Part shown: positions 18,176 to 26,109 of the stretch, in pieces | Numbering within the stretch: the first letter of the stretch is position 1 | How the letters are laid out: each line of letters begins with the position of its first letter | From: Siccirubricoccus phaeus | Lineage (GTDB): Bacteria > Pseudomonadota > Alphaproteobacteria > Acetobacterales > Acetobacteraceae | Direction: 5' to 3' | Length of the DNA: 64,000 nucleotides | Assembly (NCBI RefSeq): GCF_008360935.1 | Contig: NZ_SRXO01000012.1 | Coordinates: 62,001-126,000, forward strand | Made by a program: the position numbers and the translations under genes | The notes under the pieces: generated by a model | Database searches by the model: none | Told to the model about the DNA's origin: nothing | Seen by the model: the letters and a program-made list of their open reading frames with translations, nothing else

Positions 18176-19135
18176 TCAATCCAAGCGCACCTGGCCGGCC
18201 TTGACCACTGCCGCCCATTTCGGAATTTCCGTCTCCAGCAGGGCGCGGAAGACCTCCGGCGCGCTGCCCTCGATGGCGAAGCCCTGGCTGGCGAAGAACT
18301 CCCGCATATCGGGCGCGGTCACCGCGGCGTGCACCTCATTCGCCAGCCGCGCGACGATGGCGGGCGGCGTGCCGGCCGGGGCGAACAACCCCTGCCAGGA
18401 AAGGGCGAGGAAGCCGGGCAGCCCGGCCTCCGCCATGGTCGGCACCTCCGGCAGCAGCGGATGGCGCTGCGCGCCAGTCACGGCCAGCGCCCGGATGGTG
18501 CCGGCGCGGAGCTGCGGCAGCACCACCAGCAAATCACCGAACATCGTCGCCAGATTGCCCGCGACCAGATCATTCAGCGCCGGACCGGAGCCGCGATAGG
18601 GCACATGGCTCAGCCGCGTGCCCGCCTGCATGTCGAACATCACCCCCGTCAGATGCATGGAGGTGCCGTTGCCCGGCGTGCCATAGGTGATGTCGCCCGG
18701 CGCCGCCTTGGCCGCGGCGATGAAGCCGGCCAGATCCCTCGCCGGCAGGTCCCGCCTCACCACCAGCACCAGGGGCGCGGTGACGACCAGGGAGATGGGC
18801 GCGAAATCCTTCAGCGGATCATAGCCGAGGCGCGGGAAGAGGCTGGGCGCCACGCCATGGGTGCCGGTGACGCCGAACAGGATGGTGGCGCCATCCGGCG
18901 CCGCGCGCGCCACCATCTCGGAGCCGGTGGTGCCACCGGCGCCGGGCCGGTTCTCCACCACCACCGGCTGGCCGAGCGCCGGGCTGAGCTTCTCCCCAAT
19001 GCGCCGCGCCAGCAGATCCGTGCTGCCGCCCGGCGGGAAGGGCACGACGAGGCGGATGGGGCGGGACGGCCAGTCCTGCGCCGCCGCCGCGCCGGAGAGG
19101 AAAGGCAGGGCAAGCACGGCACGGCGCGGCAGCAT
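18176..19135 (-). CDS. Bug/TctC-family periplasmic solute-binding protein, first gene of the hydantoinase operon
   Basis: The 319-residue product begins MLPRRAVLALPFLSGAAAA, a signal peptide, and has PIRLVVPFPPGGSTDLLARRIGE, VVENRPGAGGTTGSEMVA, ITYGTPGNGTSMHLTGVMF, LSHVPYRGSG and LPEVPTMAEAG. ATG 19135 fits the signal peptide better than an upstream ATG at 19186. It is the first of the operon Bug-hyuA-hyuB-Bug, so the operon encodes two different extracytoplasmic binding proteins around one enzyme. No TctA/TctB membrane genes are present, so the membrane partner must be elsewhere. Confidence 0.92.
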   Translation of the reverse strand: MLPRRAVLALPFLSGAAAAQDWPSRPIRLVVPFPPGGSTDLLARRIGEKLSPALGQPVVVENRPGAGGTTGSEMVARAAPDGATILFGVTGTHGVAPSLFPRLGYDPLKDFAPISLVVTAPLVLVVRRDLPARDLAGFIAAAKAAPGDITYGTPGNGTSMHLTGVMFDMQAGTRLSHVPYRGSGPALNDLVAGNLATMFGDLLVVLPQLRAGTIRALAVTGAQRHPLLPEVPTMAEAGLPGFLALSWQGLFAPAGTPPAIVARLANEVHAAVTAPDMREFFASQGFAIEGSAPEVFRALLETEIPKWAAVVKAGQVRLD

Positions 19136-19194
19136 GGGCGGAAGTCCTTTCAGGCAATATGATGCGAAAGCAAGGACGGGGAGCAAGGACGGGG

Positions 19195-19330
19195 CCAGGC
19201 GCCGAAAGATCGGGGGCGCTGCCCCCGAACCCCCGCCGGGCCAGGACCTGGCCCCGGACCCCGGTGGGAGTTCTGGGCCCGACGGGTTGAACCGGCGGAC
19301 TCACGGTGGCACTGCCGTGAGCGGGCAGAG
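19195..19330. repeat. GC-rich 3' region with dispersed repeat (family 6)
   Basis: Between the hydantoinase operon and the preceding oxidase gene lie several nested hairpins, including GGGGGCGCTGCCCCC (19212-19226) and CCAGG-ACCTGG-type arms, and a segment related to 53040-53105 and 60435-60500: CCCGG, then GAGT, then GGTTGAACC and GACTCA. On the minus strand the GGAGCTCTGCCC hairpin begins a few bases after the oxidase stop codon. It likely ends the oxidase transcript. Confidence 0.6.
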
Positions 19331-19338
19331 CTCCATTC

Positions 19339-20586
19339 TCAGGCGGCCCGCCGGAAGCGATCCGGCGCGAAAGGGGCAAGGTCGAGCAGCGGCGCCCGGC
19401 CGGCGACGAGGTTGGCGACCTCCCGCCCCGTCGCCGGCGCGCCGCACATGCCGACATGGCCATGGCCGAAGGCGAGGAAGGCATTCTCCACCCCCGGCGC
19501 CCGGCCGATCACCGGCAGGCTGTCCGGCAGGCAGGGGCGGTGGCCCATCCAGCGCGTCGTGCGGCTGGCATCGAGATGCGGAAACATCTCCCGCCCTCGC
19601 GTCAGCAGCGCCTCGGCCCGGCGCCAATCCGGCGCCGCCTTCAGCCCGGCGAATTCCACCGTCCCGGCGAGGCGCAGCCCCATGGCCATGGGGTTGACCA
19701 TGAGGTTGTGCTCCACCGCCATGACGGTGTGACGGAGCTGGAGATTGCTGCTCTCCACCGTCACATGGTAGCCGCGCTGGCTCTCCAGCGGGATGCGGGC
19801 GCCGAGCTGCGCCGCCAGCTTCGCCGACCAGGCGCCGCCGGCCAGCACCACCGCGTCGAATTCCAGACGCTCGCCAGTCTCCAGCCGCACGGCGCGCAGC
19901 ATGCCGCCCTGCGCGTCCAGCGCCGCCACGCGCTGCCGCACCACCTCCGCCCCATCGCGTTCGCATTGCACGAAGAGGGCGCGGGTCAGCGCCGCGGGGT
20001 CGGGGGTGGAACCATTCTCCGGCGCCAGCAGGCCGAAGCGGAAGCGTCCCTTCAGGTCGGGCTCCAGCGCCTCCAGCTCCTCCTGCTCCACATCGCGCAG
20101 CAGGACGCCAAGCTTGCGGCGGAGGTTCATCCCCCAAGCCCATTGCGAAGCCGCCTCCCGCCCCGAATAGACGTAGAGGCAGCCGCTGCGCCGCATATGG
20201 CTCATGCCGCCGGCGCGCTGCAGCAGCGGCTCGTAGCACTCGAAGATCGGCGCCAGCAGGTTGCGCAGCGCGCCGGCGATGCGCGTCACCTCCGCCGGGT
20301 TGGAGAATCGCAGGAAGCGCGCCAGCCAGGGCGCGGCGATGGGCGCATAGGCCCAGCGCACGGAAAGCGGCCCTAGCGGGTCCAGCAGCCAGCGTGGCAC
20401 CTTCTTCCACATCCCCGGCATGCCGACCGGCAGGCAGGCGGAGGGCGAGAGGGACCCGGCATTGCCGAAGGAGGTCGCCTCGGCCGGCCCCAGCGGGTCG
20501 ATGAAGGTGACCTTATGGCCGTCCCGCTGCAGCCAGGCGCCGCAGCAGGTGCCGACGATGCCATTGCCGATGACGGCGATCTTCAT
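19339..20586 (-). CDS. FAD-dependent oxidoreductase, D-amino acid dehydrogenase-like
   Basis: The 415-residue product begins MKIAVIGNGIVGTCCGAWLQRDGHKVT, a GxGxxG FAD-binding fold, followed by SFGNAGSLSPSACLPVGMPG and ends with RWMGHRPCLPDSLPVIGRAPG and FGHGHVGMCGAPATGR, all typical of DadA. Such enzymes deaminate D-amino acids or oxidise related amines and feed electrons to quinones. ATG 20586 is selected because the FAD motif starts there; the upstream open frame is a shadow. It is the last gene of the Rieske-ligase-binding-protein operon, 86 bases after its neighbour, and may oxidise an amine produced by that pathway. Confidence 0.88.
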   Translation of the reverse strand: MKIAVIGNGIVGTCCGAWLQRDGHKVTFIDPLGPAEATSFGNAGSLSPSACLPVGMPGMWKKVPRWLLDPLGPLSVRWAYAPIAAPWLARFLRFSNPAEVTRIAGALRNLLAPIFECYEPLLQRAGGMSHMRRSGCLYVYSGREAASQWAWGMNLRRKLGVLLRDVEQEELEALEPDLKGRFRFGLLAPENGSTPDPAALTRALFVQCERDGAEVVRQRVAALDAQGGMLRAVRLETGERLEFDAVVLAGGAWSAKLAAQLGARIPLESQRGYHVTVESSNLQLRHTVMAVEHNLMVNPMAMGLRLAGTVEFAGLKAAPDWRRAEALLTRGREMFPHLDASRTTRWMGHRPCLPDSLPVIGRAPGVENAFLAFGHGHVGMCGAPATGREVANLVAGRAPLLDLAPFAPDRFRRAA

Positions 20587-20672
20587 GGGCGTGCGCCCGC
20601 CCGTCGGAAGGCGAGACCCGGCCGCGCTGCCGCCGGCCCAGGATCGGCGCAATGAGCCGCGACGCGCATGGC

Positions 20673-21872
20673 TCAGCGCGCCACCAGGGGACAGCCGCCC
20701 TGGTCCAGCGGCCGGAAGGCCTGGTCCGGCGGGATGGTGGCGACATGCTCGTAATAGTCATAGGCATAGCGGCTCTCGCCCGGCGCCTTCACCTTGAAGA
20801 CATGCATCGCATGCACCGCGCGGCCATCCGGGCGGATGGTCACCTCGCCGAAAAGCGGGTCGGCGATCGGCGCGCGGCGCATCTCGGCCACCACCGCCTC
20901 GCCCTCGATGCTGCCGGTCCGCGCCACGGCGCGCAGCCAGGCGATGGTGGCGGAATAGACGCCGGCATGGTCCATGGTGGGCATCCGCCCGCCCATGCGC
21001 GCCGCCCAGCGGCGCGACCACTCCCGCGTACCGTCGGTCAGGTCCCAGTAGAAGGGCGAGGCGAGCAGCAGCCCCTGCGCCGTGTTCAGCCCCAGCGCAT
21101 GCACATCGGAGAGCAGCAGGAACAACGCCGCGATCTGCACCCGCCCGCCGCGCAGCAGCCCGAATTCATTGGCCTGCTTGATGGCGTTGATGGCGTCCGT
21201 CCCGGTATTGGCCAGGGCGATCACCCTGGCGCCGCTGCTCTGCGCCCGCAGCAGCAGGGAGGACATGTCGCCGGTGTTCAGCGGGTGCCGCGCGGCGCCG
21301 AGGTTGCGGCCGCCCGCCGCCGTCACCGCCGCCTGGGCATCGCCTTCCAGCGCATGGCCCAGGGCGTAATCCACCGTCAGGTAGTACCAGCTCTCGCCGC
21401 CGCGCTGCACCACGCCGCGCGCCACGGCGTTGCCCTGTGCCCAGGTGTCGTTCACCCATTGCACCGTGGTCGGCGCGCAGAAGCGGCCGGTGACGGCGGA
21501 GGAGGCGGTGGAGGAGGCGAGCGCCGTCCGATGCCGCTCCTTCATGATCTCGATGACCGCGAGGCCGACGCCGGAATTCGGCAGGTCGACGATGGCCTGC
21601 ACGCCCTCGGTATCCACCCAGCGCCGGGCGATGGCGCTGCCGACATCCGGCTTGTTCTGGTGGTCGGCATGCACGATCTCGACGCGCATGGCGGGGTTCT
21701 CCCGCATGAAGTCCTCGGCCGCCAGCTGCGCCGCGGTGACGCTGCCTTGCCCCACCTGGTCGGCGAAGGGGCCGGACATGTCGGTCAGCACGCCGACCTT
21801 CACGGCGGCGACCTGCGCCGCGGCCGGCAGGGCGAAGAGCAGGGCGGCGAGCAGGCAGGCTGGCAGGCGCAT
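20673..21872 (-). CDS. Branched-chain amino acid-type ABC substrate-binding protein
   Basis: The 399-residue product has a signal peptide (MRLPACLLAALLFALPAAAQ) followed by VKVGVLTDMSGPFADQVGQGSVTAAQLAAEDF, the start of a type I periplasmic binding protein resembling those for amides, urea or aromatic acids. Central signatures include LPNSGVGLAVIEI and YYLTVDYALGHALEGDAQAAV. TTGGAGA precedes the start. It is third in the operon with a Rieske oxygenase and a glutamine-synthetase-like ligase, so it probably captures the pathway substrate. No cognate permease genes are in the window. Confidence 0.9.
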   Translation of the reverse strand: MRLPACLLAALLFALPAAAQVAAVKVGVLTDMSGPFADQVGQGSVTAAQLAAEDFMRENPAMRVEIVHADHQNKPDVGSAIARRWVDTEGVQAIVDLPNSGVGLAVIEIMKERHRTALASSTASSAVTGRFCAPTTVQWVNDTWAQGNAVARGVVQRGGESWYYLTVDYALGHALEGDAQAAVTAAGGRNLGAARHPLNTGDMSSLLLRAQSSGARVIALANTGTDAINAIKQANEFGLLRGGRVQIAALFLLLSDVHALGLNTAQGLLLASPFYWDLTDGTREWSRRWAARMGGRMPTMDHAGVYSATIAWLRAVARTGSIEGEAVVAEMRRAPIADPLFGEVTIRPDGRAVHAMHVFKVKAPGESRYAYDYYEHVATIPPDQAFRPLDQGGCPLVAR

Positions 21873-21903
21873 GCGCGGGTCTCCAAGGCGCTCGGGGCGG
21901 CGG

Positions 21904-23331
21904 TCAGAACAGGTCGAAATACTCGCGCTGCTCCCACTCCGAGACCTCGGCGTTGAAGCGGGCGATCTCGGCGCGCTTGAGGCGCAGGAAGTAGTCGATG
22001 AAGTCGGCGCCGAAGCCGGCGCGGAAGACCTCGCTCGCCTCCAGCGCGGCCAGCGCGCCGTCCAGCGTGGTGGGCAGGAGGGGCGCCCTGGTCTCGTAAG
22101 GCGCATCGGCGCATGGGCCGGGATCCTGCCGCGCCGCCAGCCCCGCCAGCCCGCACACCACCTGGGAGGCGAGATAGAGATAGGAGTTGGCCGCCGGCTC
22201 GCCGACCCGGTTCTCGATATGCGTCGCCGCCGAGCCCGGCCGCCCCAGCACCCGCAGCATGACGCCGCGATTATCGATGCCCCAGACCGCGCGGTCCGGC
22301 GCCAGGCTCATCGGCCGGTAGCGGCGATAGCCGTTCAGCGTCGGCGTGGTGAAGGAAGCGGCCGCCGGCGCCTCCGCCAGCAGCCCGCCCAGCCAGTGCA
22401 TCCCGAGCGGCGAAAGCGGCGCGCCATCGGCGGAGGCGAAGGCGTTGCGCCCCTCCTGTTGCAAGGACTGGTGCAGATGCCAGCCGCTGCTCATCACATT
22501 CGGCAGGCGCGGGCGGCACATGAAGCTGGCGTGGTAGCCATGCCGCCGCGCCACCTGCTTCACCGCGCTGCGGAACAGCACCATGGCATCGGCTGGCGCC
22601 AGCCCCACCCCCGGCGCGAAGGTGAATTCCACCTGGCTCGGCCCGTACTCCACCTCCACCGAGCGCAGATCGAGGCCGAGCGCCGTCACCTCCCGCTGCA
22701 GCACGTCCAGGATGGGCTGCATCTGGTCCAGCCGCGCCTCGGTCAGGTATTGGTAGCCCTGGGTCAGCAGCGCGACCTCGGGCGGGGAGCCGGGCTGGCC
22801 GGCATCCTCCGGCGCCAGCTTTGGGTCCAGCAGCTTTGTCAGGTGGAATTCGACCTCCAGGCCGGTGACGAACTCATAGCCCTCCGCCGCCAGCGCGCCG
22901 AGGCAGCGGCGCAGCAAAGCGCGAGTGGCGAAGCCCACCTCCCGCCCATCCGGCCAATGGGCGTCGCAAAGCATCCAGGCGGTGCCAGGCGCCCAGGGCA
23001 GCATGCGCCAGGTGGTCGGGTCCGGCACCAGCACGAAGTCCGCCGCGCCCTGCACGTCCCGCAACCCGATCCCGCCGCCGGCCGAGAAGATCGGCACCAC
23101 GGTGCGATGGGAGGTGTCCTTCAGCAGCAGGGTGGAGGTCAGGGAGACGCCATCCTCCATCGCCCCCGCCAGGGCCGCCGCCGTCACCGCCTTGCCGCGC
23201 AGCACGCCATGCTGGTCCGGGAAGGCCAGGCGGACCAGGCTGACGCCCTCCCGCGCAGCGCGAGCCAGCACCTCCTGTGCGGCTGCCTGTTGCTCCGCGC
23301 TGCGCAGGCCGTGCTGGCTGACGAAGCCCAT
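21904..23331 (-). CDS. Glutamine synthetase-family ligase, probably a gamma-glutamyl-amine synthetase
   Basis: The 475-residue product matches GS fold proteins: FPDQHGVLRGKAV at the beta-grasp domain, GLEVEFHLTKL for metal-binding glutamates, VEYGPSQVEFTFAP, SSGWHLHQSLQ in place of the usual NGSGMHxHxS, and HIENRVGEPAANSYLYLASQVVCGLAG. This pattern fits PuuA/IpuC/TdnQ-type enzymes that attach glutamate to an amine using ATP, rather than housekeeping GlnA. Its ATG overlaps the Rieske gene stop (TGATG), implying coupled translation. In aniline and isopropylamine degradation a similar ligase acts before an oxygenase; I infer a like role. Confidence 0.88.
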   Translation of the reverse strand: MGFVSQHGLRSAEQQAAAQEVLARAAREGVSLVRLAFPDQHGVLRGKAVTAAALAGAMEDGVSLTSTLLLKDTSHRTVVPIFSAGGGIGLRDVQGAADFVLVPDPTTWRMLPWAPGTAWMLCDAHWPDGREVGFATRALLRRCLGALAAEGYEFVTGLEVEFHLTKLLDPKLAPEDAGQPGSPPEVALLTQGYQYLTEARLDQMQPILDVLQREVTALGLDLRSVEVEYGPSQVEFTFAPGVGLAPADAMVLFRSAVKQVARRHGYHASFMCRPRLPNVMSSGWHLHQSLQQEGRNAFASADGAPLSPLGMHWLGGLLAEAPAAASFTTPTLNGYRRYRPMSLAPDRAVWGIDNRGVMLRVLGRPGSAATHIENRVGEPAANSYLYLASQVVCGLAGLAARQDPGPCADAPYETRAPLLPTTLDGALAALEASEVFRAGFGADFIDYFLRLKRAEIARFNAEVSEWEQREYFDLF

Positions 23332-24662
23332 CACTCCGCCGCCTGCCGGGACCCCGGGGGAAACCATGACGCGCCCTGGCGGCGGCGCCGATCCACTTCG
23401 GGCCAGTATTGCTCCCAGCCCTCGGTCGGGCCGATGCCGTCCATGGTGGCCGGGCCGGTCACGCCGGCCGCCGCGGCCGCATCCAGCGCCATCAGCGGCC
23501 GCTCGCCGCGCTCCACGGCGTCCATGGCGCGGAACAGCAGGCGGCGATTGGCGGCGATCGCCTTGTCCGAGGAGGCCAGGTGTTCCCGCGTGCGGTCCTG
23601 GATGCGCCCCTGGCTTTCCACCGCCCATTGGTCATGGACGTTGATGTCCTCGCCCATGCCCGTATAGGTGCGGCGCCGCTGCTCCTCGGGGTCGAAGCCG
23701 TAGCCATTGTGGCGGCCGACCTTGGGGCGGTACTCCGGCAGCTCGTACAGCGCCAGGCGCTGCTCGCGCATGCGGGCCTTGTCCACCGGCGCGGCGAAGC
23801 TGGTGAAGATGGCGTACCAGTAGCAATTCACGTCATCCACCGGGACATGCCATTGGGTAATGGTCATCTCGGCGGAAAGCGGGATGGCGAAGGCCTGGGG
23901 GAAGACGAGATTCGTCACCCGCACATGAGTATGCGCGTCGGAGATGCGGCGCAGCGCGGTGATGCGCAGCCCGTGCGGCGCGTTTTCCACCTCGATGCGC
24001 GGGCGCGGATATTCCCGCAGCACGCGGCTCATCGGCATGTCGCTATCGGCGCTCGCCGCACGGAATTGCTTGCCGTAGCTCTGCGCCTGGTCCTCATCCT
24101 CGAAGAAGCGGTGCAGGAAGCTGGCATGGGCGGGGTCGATCCCCACCTCCAGCGCCTGCAGCCAATTGCATTCGATCAGGCCCTTGAAGGCGAAGACATG
24201 GCTGTCCGGCGCGGCGAAGCAGTCCAGCGCCGGAAAGGCGGGCGGCGCACCTTCGCCGAGGAACGCCCAGAGGATCCCGCCGCGCTCCGCCACCGGATAG
24301 GCTTTCTGCCGGATGCGGTCGCAGAGCCGGCTTTCCGCCGGCTCCGCCGGCGTTTCCAGGCATTGGCCCGTCACGTCGAACAGCCAGCCATGGAAGGGGC
24401 AGCGCAGCCCGCCATCCTCCAGCCGCCCATAGGCGAGGTCGGCATTGCGGTGCGGGCAGTCCCGATCCAGCAGGCCGATCCGCCCGGCCTCGTCCCGGAA
24501 CAGCACGAAATCCTCGCCCAGCAGCCGGACGGGACGCACCGGCCGTGGCCCTTCCAGCTCCTCCACCAGGGCCACGGGCTGCCAGTATTGCCGCAGCAAG
24601 GCCCCGCCCCGGGTGCCCGGGCCGATCTGGGTCAGGCGGCGATTCTGCTCGGCGCTCATCAT
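23331..24662 (-). CDS. Aromatic ring-hydroxylating oxygenase alpha subunit with Rieske 2Fe-2S domain
   Basis: The 443-residue product has the Rieske ligands C69, H71, C88 and H91 (CPHRNADLAYG, RCPFHGW) and the mononuclear-iron facial triad region IDPAHASFLHRFFED. The architecture resembles phthalate 4,5-dioxygenase/vanillate demethylase-type oxygenases, which work with a separate ferredoxin-reductase; no reductase gene is in the window. AAGGA lies nine bases from ATG 24662; a second ATG follows directly. It is the first gene of the operon and divergent from an IclR regulator. Hydroxylation or N-/O-dealkylation of an aromatic amine is plausible but unproven. Confidence 0.9.
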   Translation of the reverse strand: MMSAEQNRRLTQIGPGTRGGALLRQYWQPVALVEELEGPRPVRPVRLLGEDFVLFRDEAGRIGLLDRDCPHRNADLAYGRLEDGGLRCPFHGWLFDVTGQCLETPAEPAESRLCDRIRQKAYPVAERGGILWAFLGEGAPPAFPALDCFAAPDSHVFAFKGLIECNWLQALEVGIDPAHASFLHRFFEDEDQAQSYGKQFRAASADSDMPMSRVLREYPRPRIEVENAPHGLRITALRRISDAHTHVRVTNLVFPQAFAIPLSAEMTITQWHVPVDDVNCYWYAIFTSFAAPVDKARMREQRLALYELPEYRPKVGRHNGYGFDPEEQRRRTYTGMGEDINVHDQWAVESQGRIQDRTREHLASSDKAIAANRRLLFRAMDAVERGERPLMALDAAAAAGVTGPATMDGIGPTEGWEQYWPEVDRRRRQGASWFPPGSRQAAE

Positions 24663-24687
24663 GGCTGGGGATCCTTCCCGTTCGGCT

Positions 24688-24705
24688 ATCGAACACCTGT
24701 TCAAT
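24688..24705. promoter_or_regulatory. Candidate IclR operator between the Rieske operon and iclR-type gene
   Basis: TCGAACACCTGTTCAA contains GAACA-CC-TGTTC, an inverted repeat with outer bases T/A also matching. It lies in the short region between the divergent oxygenase operon and the IclR gene, in the most AT-rich stretch of that region. It overlaps where promoters for both directions should be. Assignment rests on symmetry and position. Confidence 0.5.
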
Positions 24706-24756
24706 TCTAGGCCAATCCCGGCTAGGATCGCAACGTCCGTGCAGGGGGGGAGAGCA

Positions 24757-25551
24757 TTGCCACGACTTTCGGCAGCGGATGCCGCACGCCGCGCGGAAGA
24801 ACCGCGCGAGCTGTCAGAGGCGCTGTCCCGCGGCCTCGCCGTGATGCTGGCCTTCCAGCCCGGCCAGCCGGCCATGACCCTGGCCGACATCGCCCGCCGC
24901 ACCGGCCTCGCGCGCGCCACCGCGCGGCGGGCGCTGCTGACCCTGACGCATCTCGGCTTCGCGGCGCAGGAGGGCAGGCTGTTCCGGCTGACGCCGAAGG
25001 TGCTGCTGCTGGCCGGCGCCTATCTCGGCGCCTCCGCCGCCGCCACGGTGCTGCAGCCCGAATGCGACCGGCTCTGCGCCGAGCTCGGCGTCACCTGCTC
25101 CGTCGCCGTGGCGGACGGGGCGGAGGCGGTGATGGTCGCCTATGCCTCGCCGCGCCGGCTGGATGTGGCGGGCGCCGGGCCGGGGCTGCGCCTGCCGGCC
25201 TTCTGCAGCGCGGTGGGGCGGGTACTGCTGGCGCATTTGCCGGCGGCGGAACAGGCCGCCTTCCTCGCCCGGCTGAAACCCGAGCCGATCACCCCCCGCA
25301 CCGTCACCGCCAAGCCGGCGCTGCGGCGCATCCTGGACCAGGTGGCGGCGGAAGGCTTCTGCCTGGCGGACCAGGAGGCGGAATTGGGCTTCCGCTCCAT
25401 CGCCGTGCCGCTGCGGCGGGCGGATGGCAAGGTGGTGGCGGCGCTGAACGCCGGCTGCGCCGCGGCGCAGGTCAGCCTGGAGGTGATGCGGCAGCATTTC
25501 CTGCCGCGGCTGCAGGCGGCGGCGGCGGGGTTGCAGGGGCAATTGCTTTAG
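24757..25551 (+). CDS. IclR family transcriptional regulator
   Basis: The product has an N-terminal winged helix (EALSRGLAVMLAF, then MTLADIARRTGLARATARRALLTLTHLGFA) and a C-terminal effector domain of IclR type (LRLPAFCSAVGRVLLAHLP, LADQEAELGFRSIAVPLRRADGKVVAALN). The start is uncertain: TTG 24757 follows a strong GGGGGGGAGAG site and is chosen (264 residues); GTG 24739 is the alternative. It is divergent from the Rieske-ligase operon and probably controls it. IclR regulators of catabolic genes often bind aromatic or organic-acid ligands. Confidence 0.88.
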   Translation: MPRLSAADAARRAEEPRELSEALSRGLAVMLAFQPGQPAMTLADIARRTGLARATARRALLTLTHLGFAAQEGRLFRLTPKVLLLAGAYLGASAAATVLQPECDRLCAELGVTCSVAVADGAEAVMVAYASPRRLDVAGAGPGLRLPAFCSAVGRVLLAHLPAAEQAAFLARLKPEPITPRTVTAKPALRRILDQVAAEGFCLADQEAELGFRSIAVPLRRADGKVVAALNAGCAAAQVSLEVMRQHFLPRLQAAAAGLQGQLL

Positions 25552-25557
25552 GTTTTG

Positions 25558-25577
25558 AAAGGGGCTCTGCCCCTCTC
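25558..25577 (+). terminator. Hairpin with GGGC-TCT-GCCC core after the IclR gene
   Basis: AGGGGC-TCT-GCCCCT begins nine bases after the stop codon. The same core, with different arm lengths, follows many other genes in this window. It is followed by a segment (25592-25640) that recurs at 47520-47575 and in part at 36375-36440. No U tract. Confidence 0.6.
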
Positions 25578-25641
25578 AAACTCTCCCCGCCAAAGGCCGA
25601 AGGCCTTTGGAAACCACGAGTTTCAGACCCGACGGTCCAAC

Positions 25642-25747
25642 CGCACAGCCTGCCGCGGCTTTGCCGCGGCAGGCTGTGCGATGCCTTGGGAACAGGGCGA
25701 CTCAACGGGCCCCTCCCGCGAAGGCGCGCAGCGACTTCGCGGGGAAT
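25642..25747 (-). repeat. Family-4 3' element after the hypothetical gene, with an 18-bp perfect hairpin
   Basis: Reading the minus strand from the stop codon at 25748, a hairpin (arms CCCGCGAAG / CTTCGCGGG at 25715-25743) containing TCGCTGCGCG is followed by GGGGCCC and then a very strong stem (25642-25659 with 25663-25680, arm CGCACAGCCTGCCGCGGC, loop TTT). The latter could terminate transcription from both sides, since the IclR gene converges here. Confidence 0.7.
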
Positions 25748-26074
25748 TCAGCGCCGGTAGCGGTTCACCGTCTCCCACTGCCGGCGGGCGACGGCACTGG
25801 CCGGCCGGCCGCGCGAATCGCAGGCCGTGACGATATGCGGCGAGATGTCCGAAATGCTGCGCAGCGCGGCGGAAACCGGCAGGGAATAGCCGGCCAGCAG
25901 AATGGTCAGCAGCCCTTCCGCATCCACCGCCAGCACCTTGCCCCAATCCCCCGCCTTGGCCGTGCCGAAATCCCCCGGCTCATCCATGACGAGCATCACC
26001 AGATCACCAGGCACAACGCCGGCCGGCGACGCGGCGCCACCGGACCGGTTGGCGACCCTCATGCGCACCCCCAT
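25748..26074 (-). CDS. Hypothetical protein, 108 residues
   Basis: I do not recognise the family. The central part PGDLVMLVMDEPGDFGTAKAGDWGKVLAVDAEG resembles a small beta-barrel with a KOW/SH3-like turn, and the C-terminus is basic. Two starts are possible: ATG 26074 and ATG 26062; the latter is preceded by GGGGGTG. It follows the YhaN-type ATPase gene by 35 bases on the same strand and may be its operon partner. The family-4 3' element directly after the stop codon supports it being a real gene. Confidence 0.6.
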   Translation of the reverse strand: MGVRMRVANRSGGAASPAGVVPGDLVMLVMDEPGDFGTAKAGDWGKVLAVDAEGLLTILLAGYSLPVSAALRSISDISPHIVTACDSRGRPASAVARRQWETVNRYRR

Positions 26075-26109
26075 GCCATTCCGGCGCGGATCATGGCGGG
26101 AAATCCTTA

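Noticed and set aside
16187-19162. A 991-codon plus-strand frame opposite the hydantoinase operon
   Set aside because: Shadow; crosses three real gene boundaries and lacks any family signature.
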